Origin: Clostridium sp. OF09-36 | GTDB taxonomy: Bacteria > Bacillota > Clostridia > Lachnospirales > Lachnospiraceae | Assembly: GCF_003481985.1 (NCBI RefSeq) | Contig: NZ_QUMD01000014.1 | Location: 19,811-83,810 of the forward strand | Direction: 5' to 3' | DNA length: 64,000 bases | Shown: positions 1 to 7,475 of the stretch, piece by piece | How positions within the stretch are numbered: position 1 is the stretch's first letter | How the letters are laid out: the number at the start of each line of letters is the position of its first letter | The notes under the pieces: generated by a model | Told to the model about the DNA's origin: nothing | The model's input: only the letters and a program-made list of their open reading frames with translations | The model's database searches: none | Position numbers and translations under genes: made by a program

Positions 1-1306
1 CATAGTGGGCATCGTTGATGTCCAAAGTATCCATCTGACGCTCCAAGCGGCTTTTCGTTCCAAAGGCTTGCTTTAGCTGTCCTTGCAGAACGGCGATCTG
101 CTTTTCCATATCCTCTGTATCAACCGCCGTTCCAATTTTCGCTTGAATTGCTTCTATAAATCGGGGATTGCTGACCATAGCGGAGATGACCTTCGCCACA
201 AATTTGTTGATTTCCGTCTGCTCGATATTCAGCCGGAAGCTGCACTCATGTCCCGTCGGCGTAACCGTATTTTTGCAGTAGTAATAATACCGTGTTTTCT
301 TGTCCTTGCTATGAGCCTTGGCAATATTGCCGTACATACTCTTTCCGCAACACGGGCATTTCAAAATACCGGATAGGATGTGTGCGTGGTCTGGATTGTT
401 GACCTTTTCCCGCTTAAAGGAATTGATCTTGCGCTTTTCCTGTGCCAGATACCAATCTTCTTCGGAAATGATGGCTTCATGCTGACCATCGTAAACAGGG
501 AACTCCGACTGCTCGACCACGTGCATCTCATTTCTTGTACCTTGCCTCTTTTCGGTTCTCCGTCTGCCATAAGCAATTTTACCCATATAAACGGGATTAT
601 CCAGTACGTCCTGCACGAAGTTCCTTGAAAATCCGGGGATGGTGTTATTTTGCCGCAGCTTCTTCACAAACCCGTTGCGGTTGAGATATTTAGCAACTCC
701 GGCAACGCCCTCATTGGTATGGATGTAGCGGTCATAAATAACACGGATTACTTCCACTTCATCCTCCGCAATGACAAGGTTTCCGCTTTCCAATTTGTAT
801 CCATAGGGAGCGAAACCGCCGTTCCATTTGCCCTCACGAGCCTTTTGCTCCCGTCCTGCCATTGTCTGTGTGCGGATATTCTCTCGCTCGATTTCCGCCA
901 CCGCAGACAGCACGGAAATCATAAGCTTTCCGGCATCCTTGGAGCTGTCAATGCCATCCTCCACGCAAATCAGGTTGACACCAAAATCCTGCATGAGCTG
1001 CAAAGAGTTCAGAACATCGGCTGCATTTCTGCCAAATCTGGAGAGCTTAAAGACAAGCACATAGGAAACGCCGTCTTTGCAGTCCTGGATGTCGTTCAGC
1101 ATCCGTTGAAACTCCTGCCTCCCTTGGATGTTCTTGCCGGAAAATCCTTCGTCAGAATACTCCCCGGCAACGACCATATCCTCGTATGCCGCATACTTCC
1201 GCAACTTGTCCCGCTGGGCATCCAAGCTGTATCCGTCTACCTGCATGGAGGTGGACACTCTCGTATATAGATAACATTTAAGTTGCTTCTTTTTCAGAAT
1301 CGCCAC
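1..1306 (-). CDS. Large serine recombinase, partial (C-terminus beyond left edge)
   Basis: This is a site-specific recombinase of the large serine family, which cuts and rejoins attachment sites of an integrative element. The visible part begins with the resolvase fold (YTRVSTSMQVDGYSLDAQ carries the catalytic serine; FKLSRFGRNAADVLNSL follows), then the recombinase domain, then a zinc ribbon with two CxxC pairs, then a coiled-coil stretch that runs off the window. The reading frame is open to base 1, so the end is not visible. The start is uncertain: GTG at 1306 is the first standard start codon, but AAGGAGG lies only just upstream, so an ATT or CTG start a few bases downstream is possible. 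It overlaps the end of the HTH gene by 29 bases, suggesting translational coupling. Recombinase identity is certain from the family motifs. Confidence 0.93.
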   Translation of the reverse strand, partial: MAILKKKQLKCYLYTRVSTSMQVDGYSLDAQRDKLRKYAAYEDMVVAGEYSDEGFSGKNIQGRQEFQRMLNDIQDCKDGVSYVLVFKLSRFGRNAADVLNSLQLMQDFGVNLICVEDGIDSSKDAGKLMISVLSAVAEIERENIRTQTMAGREQKAREGKWNGGFAPYGYKLESGNLVIAEDEVEVIRVIYDRYIHTNEGVAGVAKYLNRNGFVKKLRQNNTIPGFSRNFVQDVLDNPVYMGKIAYGRRRTEKRQGTRNEMHVVEQSEFPVYDGQHEAIISEEDWYLAQEKRKINSFKREKVNNPDHAHILSGILKCPCCGKSMYGNIAKAHSKDKKTRYYYYCKNTVTPTGHECSFRLNIEQTEINKFVAKVISAMVSNPRFIEAIQAKIGTAVDTEDMEKQIAVLQGQLKQAFGTKSRLERQMDTLDINDAHY

Positions 1307-1508
1307 CTCCTTCGCTCATTTCTTTTACCATCAATCCCTCGTTGCGGATATAATACTCCAAAAGTCTAAGCACATAATCCGGTGCATGGCGGTTGTCCAA
1401 TTCCCACTCGGTCATAGTCCGGTAAGGAATATGGACGAGCTTGCAAAAATCTTTCCGGTTCAGTCCTGTGCTTTCACGCAACTTAATAATTCTGTTTTTA
1501 CAATCCAT
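1278..1508 (-). CDS. Small helix-turn-helix regulator of the recombinase
   Basis: This 76-residue protein has an XRE-like helix-turn-helix (IIKLRESTGLNRKDFCKL followed by IPYRTMTEWE) and an acidic, glycine-rich tail (EGGGDSEKEA). A longer frame exists upstream, but ATG at 1508 follows a purine-rich ribosome site (GGGAGAAAAG) and starts at the conserved MDCKNRI, so I chose it. It sits directly ahead of and overlaps the serine recombinase. Its promoter lies between two perfect 13-bp inverted arms. By inference it is a DNA-binding protein that controls its own operon and recombinase expression, possibly doubling as an excisionase-like factor. The family is not resolved beyond HTH. Confidence 0.8.
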   Translation of the reverse strand: MDCKNRIIKLRESTGLNRKDFCKLVHIPYRTMTEWELDNRHAPDYVLRLLEYYIRNEGLMVKEMSEGGGDSEKEAT

Positions 1509-1535
1509 TCGTCTTTTCTCCCAAAAAGCAAAAAT

Positions 1536-1584
1536 ACACGTTGCGTACATATTATAGCATAGCCGCAACAAGTACGCAACGTGT
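1536..1584 (-). promoter_or_regulatory. Promoter enclosed by a perfect 13-bp inverted repeat
   Basis: Arms ACACGTTGCGTAC (1536-1548) and GTACGCAACGTGT (1572-1584) are perfect reverse complements. On the minus strand the upstream arm contains a -35 TTGCGT (1574-1579), followed by 17 bases and a -10 TATAAT (1551-1556). The other arm covers the expected transcription start. This is the layout of a repressor operator pair over a promoter. The HTH protein encoded just downstream is the obvious candidate ligand (inference). Confidence 0.7.
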
Positions 1585-1597
1585 AAATTGTAAATTT

Positions 1598-1783
1598 TTA
1601 CGCAGCCTTATCCGTCAAAGGCTGCGCTTGCTTATCATCCTTGGAACACTCCACCGTTTGCGGTGTATCCTGCTCTAATTTATCCAAAACCTGATGCCCG
1701 TACTTCTGGAGCATCTGGCTCATAACATCCACACAGCGGTCAAATGCCGCATTATATTTCGCTTCCTCATAATATTTCTTCAA
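1598..1783 (-). CDS. Small conserved mobile-element protein (KYGxxVL type)
   Basis: This 61-residue protein has no recognised domain. It contains a predicted amphipathic helix FDRCVDVMSQMLQKYGHQVL and a polar tail rich in Asp, Lys and Gln. The core xxxIIxKYGxxVLxxxx also occurs in the 53-residue protein encoded at 13975-14136, which likewise sits beside a serine recombinase. It lies 15 bases downstream of the MobV relaxase and upstream of the HTH gene, so it is probably cotranscribed with both. Function unknown; a role as an accessory factor for recombination or mobilization is only suggested by position. Confidence 0.65.
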   Translation of the reverse strand: MKKYYEEAKYNAAFDRCVDVMSQMLQKYGHQVLDKLEQDTPQTVECSKDDKQAQPLTDKAA

Positions 1784-1798
1784 TAGGCGATTCCTCCA

Positions 1799-3088
1799 TC
1801 AAAGTTCCATATCCTGTCCACGCTTCCGGTCAGGGTGTTTGTGTTCCTGCGTTTCCTTTCCTCTGATGAGGATAGAATTGATAAAAGCCCGAACCCTTTC
1901 GGATGCAATTTCCAGTGCATCCAGAAAAGGCTGGGCTTTCTGTTTCAGTTCCATATATTTTTCGTTTACTGCTTCATACCGCTGTTTCCAGATGGAAACC
2001 GTCTTTTCAGCGGAAGCCAGTTTCTCCTTCAAGCGCTTGTTGTCAGCATTGGCGATAATGCCGTTGACCGCATAGCGTTTGAGCGTGTCGCACTCATCCG
2101 GTGTCAGCGTGATATTATTTCCGAATGTGGCTTTCTTTCCCATCGTTTCAATCTCCTGCACCGTCAGAGCAACGGTCTTTGCTGTTTTGGTTTCCTTTTG
2201 CAGAGCTTCCAGTTTCTTTTTCTGTTTCTCCGTGGCATCTTTGGCATTCTCCACCCCCCGCTCCGCCTGTGCCACCTGTCCGGTCATAGCTTCCAAACGC
2301 TGCTGTTCAGCCTGAACCTTGAACTGTGTCACTGTCAGATGTTCCTCGGTGCTGCCACGCTCTCCACGCTCCACATCGGTATATCCGGCATTTCGCATGA
2401 AATGAAAAAAGTCATCCTGCAACACACTGTAGGACGACTTCAAAATCTTTTTTCCGTTTGCGTTGAGCATGGGATTTCCGTTTTCATCAAGCAACGGCTT
2501 GGAGTCCCATTTCTTACTTCGGCTGACCTGTGTAATTGTTTCCTTTACCGTTCCCCGGAGTGCTTCATCCTTACACCGCTTCGACCAAAGAATCTGCTTT
2601 TCCACCACCGGGATATAAACCACATGAAGGTGATAGTGGTACACATCCTCGCCAAGAGCTTCGGACATTGCCCGGTTGCGCTCATCGGCGTGCATCACAG
2701 CGGAGAGGATATACTGCTCACCACCCACGATCTCCACAGCGGCTTTATAGGCATCGGTATAAAACTGTTTCGCAAATTCATAGCCGCCGTGGTTGTAGAA
2801 ATAGGCGGAGTTCACATCAAACACCAACTCGCCGTATTTCACAGCATCCGGTTTCAGACCTCTTGTGGAGATCACATTATCATGCTCCATCTGCTCAAAC
2901 ATTTTCACATAATCATCCGTGGGTGCTTTGAAATGAACGTTCAGAGAAGTGCGCTCCGGCACGATGTCCTGATTGCTGTAGCTGTCCTTTTCACGCTCAT
3001 TGTGTTCCTGTACCTTCGCCACATCCGCAGGCGTTTTCAAGTCCTGATTTCTGGCTATGGTACGGTCTATTCCATCATTTCTTGCCAT
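1799..3088 (-). CDS. mobV: MobV-family relaxase (Pre/Mob plasmid recombination enzyme)
   Basis: This 429-residue relaxase would nick one strand at oriT and stay bound to the 5' end for transfer. The N-terminal half is the Mob/Pre domain. The histidine motif is visible as HADERN, then, after a short insertion, YHYHLHVVYIPVV, a spaced variant of the usual HxDExxPHxH motif of this family. The C-terminal half (about 265-400) is a long coiled coil, normal for MobV proteins. The matching oriT lies about 50-90 bases upstream at 3141-3180, which supports the assignment. Mobilization would require a type IV system in trans, such as that of the ICE further right. The ATG start follows an AAAGGAC-type site. 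Confidence 0.9.
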   Translation of the reverse strand: MARNDGIDRTIARNQDLKTPADVAKVQEHNEREKDSYSNQDIVPERTSLNVHFKAPTDDYVKMFEQMEHDNVISTRGLKPDAVKYGELVFDVNSAYFYNHGGYEFAKQFYTDAYKAAVEIVGGEQYILSAVMHADERNRAMSEALGEDVYHYHLHVVYIPVVEKQILWSKRCKDEALRGTVKETITQVSRSKKWDSKPLLDENGNPMLNANGKKILKSSYSVLQDDFFHFMRNAGYTDVERGERGSTEEHLTVTQFKVQAEQQRLEAMTGQVAQAERGVENAKDATEKQKKKLEALQKETKTAKTVALTVQEIETMGKKATFGNNITLTPDECDTLKRYAVNGIIANADNKRLKEKLASAEKTVSIWKQRYEAVNEKYMELKQKAQPFLDALEIASERVRAFINSILIRGKETQEHKHPDRKRGQDMEL

Positions 3089-3140
3089 TGAATTTTTGTC
3101 CTTTCTTTGAGATTTGCAGACAGTGGGGAGCTACGGAGAG

Positions 3141-3180
3141 GCACTTTTTCAAAGTGTAATAACCCACTATGACACTTTCA
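3141..3180 (-). other. oriT: Probable oriT of the MobV module
   Basis: Read on the minus strand, the block has AAAGTGTCATAGTGGG followed by TTATTACACTTT, then a short hairpin (CACTTTttcAAAGTG in plus-strand form). The core resembles the pMV158-type origin (AAAGTATAGTGTG/TTATACTTT), from which the cut is expected between GGG and TTA, i.e. between 3163 and 3162 on the minus strand. Its place immediately upstream of a MobV relaxase gene is the normal arrangement. The similarity was judged by eye. Confidence 0.65.
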
Positions 3181-3468
3181 TCCATACTGGCTGCAAAGTG
3201 CCGTGGGCTCTCCGAGGGCTCTCCCGAGGGGGAATGCGGTCACTGCGGTGACCTCTGCTGACCAAGGCGAAAATGTCTGCGCCTTTTCCCATGGTCAGCC
3301 CGTCTGCATGAAGCTGTTCTGTGTCAACTTCCTCTTGCAGCCGGTGTCCACAGACACTTTTTCAAAAGCCTGTGGACATAGAAACAGCCCGAACGAGAGG
3401 ATGTGTGCTGTTTCTATAACAAGCGTTTTACGCTCTTTTGCTGCGTACATACATACCAGCAATGGGAT
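3181..3468. repeat. Hairpin-rich noncoding region next to oriT
   Basis: No convincing gene lies between the helicase and the MobV relaxase. The region holds two adjacent perfect inverted repeats: TGTCCACAG (3345-3353) with CTGTGGACA (3370-3378), and ATAGAAACAGC (3378-3388) with GCTGTTTCTAT (3407-3417). A shorter palindrome, AGCGttttaCGCT, follows at about 3423. The stems touch each other, as in replication or strand-initiation origins and in some attenuators. Which role applies cannot be told from sequence alone. Confidence 0.5.
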
Positions 3469-4860
3469 TTACTCGACCTGCCGCCATTCCTCCGGAATGT
3501 CCTCCGGTACGTACGTACACGGCGAATCTCCGTAAAACCCATTTATATGAGGTCGTGCAATGGCTTCCACTCCCATGAATCCCCACACCCGCCGTCCGGC
3601 TGAGTTGGTGATGTTGTTGCAATGCTCCAGATTGAATTTCTTGGCATTGGCAATCATGGCGTCGCTGAAGCTGCGGACTTTCAGCGGAGCAAGAGAATTT
3701 TCCTCGCACCACATCCGATAGATTTCATAGAAATCCTTGGAGCTGATGGACGCATCCGCTTTACGCCGGATGTATCCCTCGGAATCCATGAAATCAAAGA
3801 TATTGTTGTTGTCACGTTTGACCGCTTCCCGGTTTTCCCGGATACGGTCACTCTCCGTAAACTTAAAGTTGTTGGCAACAAGCCGCTGCAAGCCTTCAAA
3901 TGCCCACAGGAAGATACCCTCGGATTCGGCTTTCATCTTCTCCGCAAGGTCGGGATCGTCAGCTCTGTCCACTGGCTTTTCCTTGGTGGTCAGCACAAGC
4001 TGTCTGCGGTAAAAACCATCGCTGCGATCATAAAGAGCTTGCAAATCGCCGTTGCTGAACGCAAGCAGCCGGGCGAACATCCAGCCCTGATAACTCTGCT
4101 TGCCTTTGCGTTCCAAATCCATCTTGCCCTGTGCTGTCACGATGGATTTTACATAGTTGGTCTGGCGCAGAGCTTCCATCCGCATATCATCATCCACGCA
4201 CAGCAGGATGTGTTCCAGATCAGCACGGGCGAAGCGGTTTTCAGAAATCTTGCCGATGCTGCCGTCTTTCATATTCGTGCCAAAGATAGCCGAAAGCACA
4301 GCTCCGATTTGGGATTTGCCCTCGCCGCCATTGCCCTTAATCACCATCATACGCTGTCCCTTGTTGGAGGGAATCAGGCAGTAGCCGATGAACTCCTGCA
4401 AGGTGGGAATGTCCTCCGCATGGAGCAGTCCGTCCAGAAAGTTCAGCCAGATCACCGGCGCAGTAGCATCGGGATTGTAGGCAACCGGCAGACGGCTTCG
4501 CACGATAGTCGGCCTGCCCTTGGTAAATGTGCCGTCCAGCAGCACCGTACCGTTGGACACATGGATGCGATCCTGCTCCGGTGGAAAGTCAGGCACTTGC
4601 GCTTCCAGTTTCAGCACTTCCAGAATGTTGGTGATCTTCCGGGGGATGTTGTTCACGGCACAGAATTTCAGCTTGTCGTAAATCTCCCCACGCAGAGGAA
4701 GATCGTCCGTCACTCGACCATCGGGCGTGAAAAAAGCTCCGTTTGCGAAGATGATCCTGCGCTCTTGCAGAAATTCTTCACAAAACAGAGCTTCGTTGAT
4801 GTTCTGCCCGTCAAACCACATGGGCAAGTTCATATCAGGCGTTTTCCGGTTCTTCGCCAT
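3469..4860 (-). CDS. SF3/D5-type replicative helicase of phage-plasmid primase family
   Basis: This 463-residue protein is a superfamily 3 helicase of the kind that pairs with a separate CHC2 primase in small replicating elements. The Walker A motif GNGGEGKSQ lies near residue 180, followed by the acidic LLCVDDDMRM motif and the later SNGDLQALYDRSDGFYRRQ segment typical of D5-like enzymes. ATG at 4860 (MAKNRKTPDM) follows GGAGGTGGCGCACC, so I chose it over an upstream in-frame codon. It overlaps the primase end by 26 bases, indicating one operon. Together with the primase it would let the excised element replicate as a circle before transfer (inference). Confidence 0.85.
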   Translation of the reverse strand: MAKNRKTPDMNLPMWFDGQNINEALFCEEFLQERRIIFANGAFFTPDGRVTDDLPLRGEIYDKLKFCAVNNIPRKITNILEVLKLEAQVPDFPPEQDRIHVSNGTVLLDGTFTKGRPTIVRSRLPVAYNPDATAPVIWLNFLDGLLHAEDIPTLQEFIGYCLIPSNKGQRMMVIKGNGGEGKSQIGAVLSAIFGTNMKDGSIGKISENRFARADLEHILLCVDDDMRMEALRQTNYVKSIVTAQGKMDLERKGKQSYQGWMFARLLAFSNGDLQALYDRSDGFYRRQLVLTTKEKPVDRADDPDLAEKMKAESEGIFLWAFEGLQRLVANNFKFTESDRIRENREAVKRDNNNIFDFMDSEGYIRRKADASISSKDFYEIYRMWCEENSLAPLKVRSFSDAMIANAKKFNLEHCNNITNSAGRRVWGFMGVEAIARPHINGFYGDSPCTYVPEDIPEEWRQVE

Positions 4861-5455
4861 GGTGCGCCACCTCCTTTTTCTTTCGTGCGGTATACTCTTG
4901 CAGAAAAGCAATTTTGCCGTCCAGCATCAGCTTGTCCACCAATGCCACCCGTTCTTCCAGATCACCCACCGTCAGCACATCTGCCATATATTCGATATGG
5001 CAGTGCATCTGGCAGGCTTCCACAAAACGGTCATCCAGAGCATCTTCCGGTGTCTTGGGAGCATAGCGCACTTTCCAATCTTCCAACAGATGCAAATAAT
5101 CCGTCAGCACCCGGAAGCACAGCATTTCATCCTCCCGGAACTGACGGATATAGGGACGCTTCGGCTTGACCATAGCTGCGGCAGTGGGCGATTTCGGGTC
5201 AAGCCCGAAGTCCAAAGCCAGCTTTTGCGCTGCTTCATAACTGCTCAGATTGAACAGCCTTGCCACAAGGTCGATCACATCCCCTTTGGCTCCGCAGCCG
5301 AAGCAGAAAAAATAGTCCTCATTCAGCTTCAAGCTCGGATGCCTGTCGTTGTGGAACGGGCAGCAAGCCATGCCGTTGTGGCTCACTTTCAGCCCGTAGT
5401 GTTCGGCGGCTTGCTTGACGCTGATTGCCGCCTTGATGGTTTCATAGATTGTCAT
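4835..5455 (-). CDS. CHC2 zinc-finger DNA primase-like protein
   Basis: This 206-residue protein has an N-terminal CHC2 zinc finger (CCPFHNDRHPSLKL then FFCFGCGAKGDVID), the DNA-binding module of DnaG-type primases. No Toprim catalytic domain is visible, so it may act as a primase subunit or loader with the adjacent helicase. The start MTIYETIK at 5455 follows GGAGG with 7 bases spacing; an ATG 18 bases earlier is less well placed. A second protein with the same finger begins the gene at 50279-53563, so the window carries two lineages of the module. Confidence 0.85.
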   Translation of the reverse strand: MTIYETIKAAISVKQAAEHYGLKVSHNGMACCPFHNDRHPSLKLNEDYFFCFGCGAKGDVIDLVARLFNLSSYEAAQKLALDFGLDPKSPTAAAMVKPKRPYIRQFREDEMLCFRVLTDYLHLLEDWKVRYAPKTPEDALDDRFVEACQMHCHIEYMADVLTVGDLEERVALVDKLMLDGKIAFLQEYTARKKKEVAHHGEEPENA

Positions 5456-5548
5456 AGAAAACCCTCCGTTCATAATATTCTGGAAAGCACGAAGCAGCCG
5501 CCGTGATTGGCAGGTGCTTCGCTCCTTCTATTATGGTTATGACGGATT

Positions 5549-5596
5549 TTTCAAAAAACAGGGTAATCGGAGGACAACCCCGTTTCAAAAAACAGG
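5549..5596. repeat. Two direct repeats in a divergent promoter region
   Basis: TTTCAAAAAACAGG occurs at 5549-5562 and again at 5583-5596, a period of 34 bp. A partial third copy (AGAAAAACAGGACAGG) overlaps the ribosome site of the gene at 5679. The repeats lie between the primase (leftward) and the DUF6076 gene (rightward), so they may be an operator or iteron-like element. A weak -10 TACAAT near 5637 could serve the rightward gene. Confidence 0.4.
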
Positions 5597-5678
5597 ACAA
5601 CTTTTCAGAGAATATGGATTTCTTTACATTTGCATGATACAATCAAGAAAGTAGAAAAACAGGACAGGAGGGGCAAGC

Positions 5679-6806
5679 ATGAACCAAGAACTGATGACAT
5701 TGGATTTTTGGCAGGATACGGTTATATATGAGGGAAAAACACTTCCTGTCGGCACGCTTGCCTGTGATGCGCTGAATGTCCCTGCGGATACCATTTCAAG
5801 GATGAACGAGCAATGCGAGAACATCAATCTGCTGCTCGGAACATTAAACGCCGGACAGGATGCTTCTGCACTCTGTCCCATTGCAAGGGAAGCTACTCTG
5901 GCGATGTTGGATATTCTCAGCGAAACTCCGCCGTTCTCCTATATGGATATACCAAAGCACAGAAAACGGATTGAAAAAGTCTTTACTGTGGACAATACGC
6001 TGAAATATGTGGAGTTTGCCATAAAAGCCGCAACCAATTCTTTGCAGTTTGAAGAAATCCAGAACTTTACCGATGCGATGATGCTCCAACGCTATACCGC
6101 AGTTTTCGGGCATCTGGCATACTCCCTTGGGGAATACCAAACGGCCATGCTTGATTTTGCAGAAAAAACAGACGGCAACGAAGCAGACCGCACCGCAGAG
6201 GGTTTTGCAAAAATGTTCGGCAGCTATTTCCCGCCGGAGTTTTCCATCACGGAAGGCAATGCCTGGATGTCTACCCTGAACAATTCCGTTCAGTATGTAT
6301 CCGTCATCCGTCCCGGCGAAAAAGTTGCGAAGCTGGTCAAGCGGATGCACTATGTATCCTTTGTAGGGATGTTCCGGTCTGATCTCTTTGAGGGCCTGTG
6401 TGTTGGTCATGCACCGAAGAAATGCAAAATCTGCGGCAAGTGGTTTCTGACCACCAACGCACGGCACACCAAATACTGTGGCGGCTATGCACCGGGGGAC
6501 AAGCTGCACCGCACCTGTCGGCAGATCGGCAACCTGAAAGGCAGAGAACAACGGGAGCTTGCGGACGATCATCCGGTGAAACAGATTTATGAGAAACGGC
6601 TGAACACCATAAACCGCTATGTGAAGCGTGGTACTCTGGACGCTGATCTTGCAGAGGTTATGAAAAAGCTGGCAAAAGATAAGATGCTCCGGGCATTGAG
6701 CAATGTAGCCTATGCCAAGGGAGCTTATGAAAAAGAAATGGACCAGGCGGCTTTGAAAAAGGAAGCAAGTGCAAAAATATACAAAGAAAGGGACAAACAT
6801 GAATAG
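5679..6806 (+). CDS. DUF6076-type protein with Cys-rich zinc finger
   Basis: This is a 375-residue protein of unknown function that resembles the DUF6076 family found in clostridial mobile elements. A putative zinc finger lies at about residues 250-285: CKICGKWF, then HTKYCGG, then HRTCRQ. It is similar in layout to CGNR-type fingers that bind nucleic acid. The C-terminal 80 residues are helical and lysine-rich. The start follows AGGAGGGGCAAGC. The next gene overlaps its stop by 8 bases, so the two are translationally coupled. A regulatory or RNA/DNA-binding role is inference. Confidence 0.7.
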   Translation: MNQELMTLDFWQDTVIYEGKTLPVGTLACDALNVPADTISRMNEQCENINLLLGTLNAGQDASALCPIAREATLAMLDILSETPPFSYMDIPKHRKRIEKVFTVDNTLKYVEFAIKAATNSLQFEEIQNFTDAMMLQRYTAVFGHLAYSLGEYQTAMLDFAEKTDGNEADRTAEGFAKMFGSYFPPEFSITEGNAWMSTLNNSVQYVSVIRPGEKVAKLVKRMHYVSFVGMFRSDLFEGLCVGHAPKKCKICGKWFLTTNARHTKYCGGYAPGDKLHRTCRQIGNLKGREQRELADDHPVKQIYEKRLNTINRYVKRGTLDADLAEVMKKLAKDKMLRALSNVAYAKGAYEKEMDQAALKKEASAKIYKERDKHE

Positions 6807-7431
6807 AAAAGAACTTAGTCAGAATCATTGGAAATACTACTTAATGCTCGAAAAGCGTTTTGTTGAATCAATAGAGTTTGTAGAACTACATGAGGACAAT
6901 TTTGATGCATTTTCTAACGGATATGCCCTCTTAATTCAAGCCATAGGGGCAGAGTTGGATACTGTATTCAAAGAGTTTTGCGGTTTCAATACAACGGATC
7001 GAAAAACGGTTGCAGACTATGCACAGTATATTTTGACCAACACACCGGATATAAAAAATCAAAAAATCAGTGTACAGGAATACGATATCGAAATACAACC
7101 GTTTATGAATTGGGATATTACCCAGCCCGCACAGTCGTTGCAATGGTGGGGAGCATTTACAGATGTCAAGCACAACCGCTATGAGCAGTTGAAGCAAGCA
7201 AAGCAGGAGAATGTACTAAATATCTTGGGAGCTTTGTATTTGATAGAAATGTTGTACTTGAAGAAAATCACTGATGGGACAGACGAATTTGATGTGTTTG
7301 ATGAATCTTCCAACTTGTTTAGTTTGAAAAACTGGACTTCTAAGGCTGTGCCGCTGAGCCAAGCTTTTGCCGTGCTAAGCGATATGATGGACGACGAAAA
7401 TAATACTACTAACAAAAAGTTCGATGCATAA
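6799..7431 (+). CDS. Unrecognised helical protein, weakly HEPN-like
   Basis: This 210-residue protein does not match a family I can name firmly. It is predicted mostly helical, with lower GC than its neighbours. The segment WWGAFTDVKHNRYEQLKQA combines an aromatic pair with a KHNR motif, a pattern seen in some HEPN-fold proteins, but the assignment is weak. ATG at 6799 overlaps the stop of the DUF6076 gene (ATGAATAG), so it needs no strong ribosome site of its own. The base composition suggests it was acquired separately from the surrounding genes. If it is HEPN-like it could be a toxin or RNase partner of the upstream protein (speculative). Confidence 0.55.
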   Translation: MNRKELSQNHWKYYLMLEKRFVESIEFVELHEDNFDAFSNGYALLIQAIGAELDTVFKEFCGFNTTDRKTVADYAQYILTNTPDIKNQKISVQEYDIEIQPFMNWDITQPAQSLQWWGAFTDVKHNRYEQLKQAKQENVLNILGALYLIEMLYLKKITDGTDEFDVFDESSNLFSLKNWTSKAVPLSQAFAVLSDMMDDENNTTNKKFDA

Positions 7432-7475
7432 TTACTGTCGATATTGATAGAGAAAGAACCGAAAGGAGGTGCGCT

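Noticed and set aside
1835..3091. Long plus-strand open frame opposite the MobV relaxase
   Set aside because: Antisense shadow of a well-supported gene; Cys/His/Leu-rich translation without domains or ribosome site.
3622..5169. Plus-strand frame of about 500 codons opposite helicase and primase
   Set aside because: Crosses two real genes on the other strand and has no recognisable motif.
5442..5642. Minus-strand frame upstream of the primase
   Set aside because: Overlaps the primase start out of frame, lacks a ribosome site and covers the repeat region.
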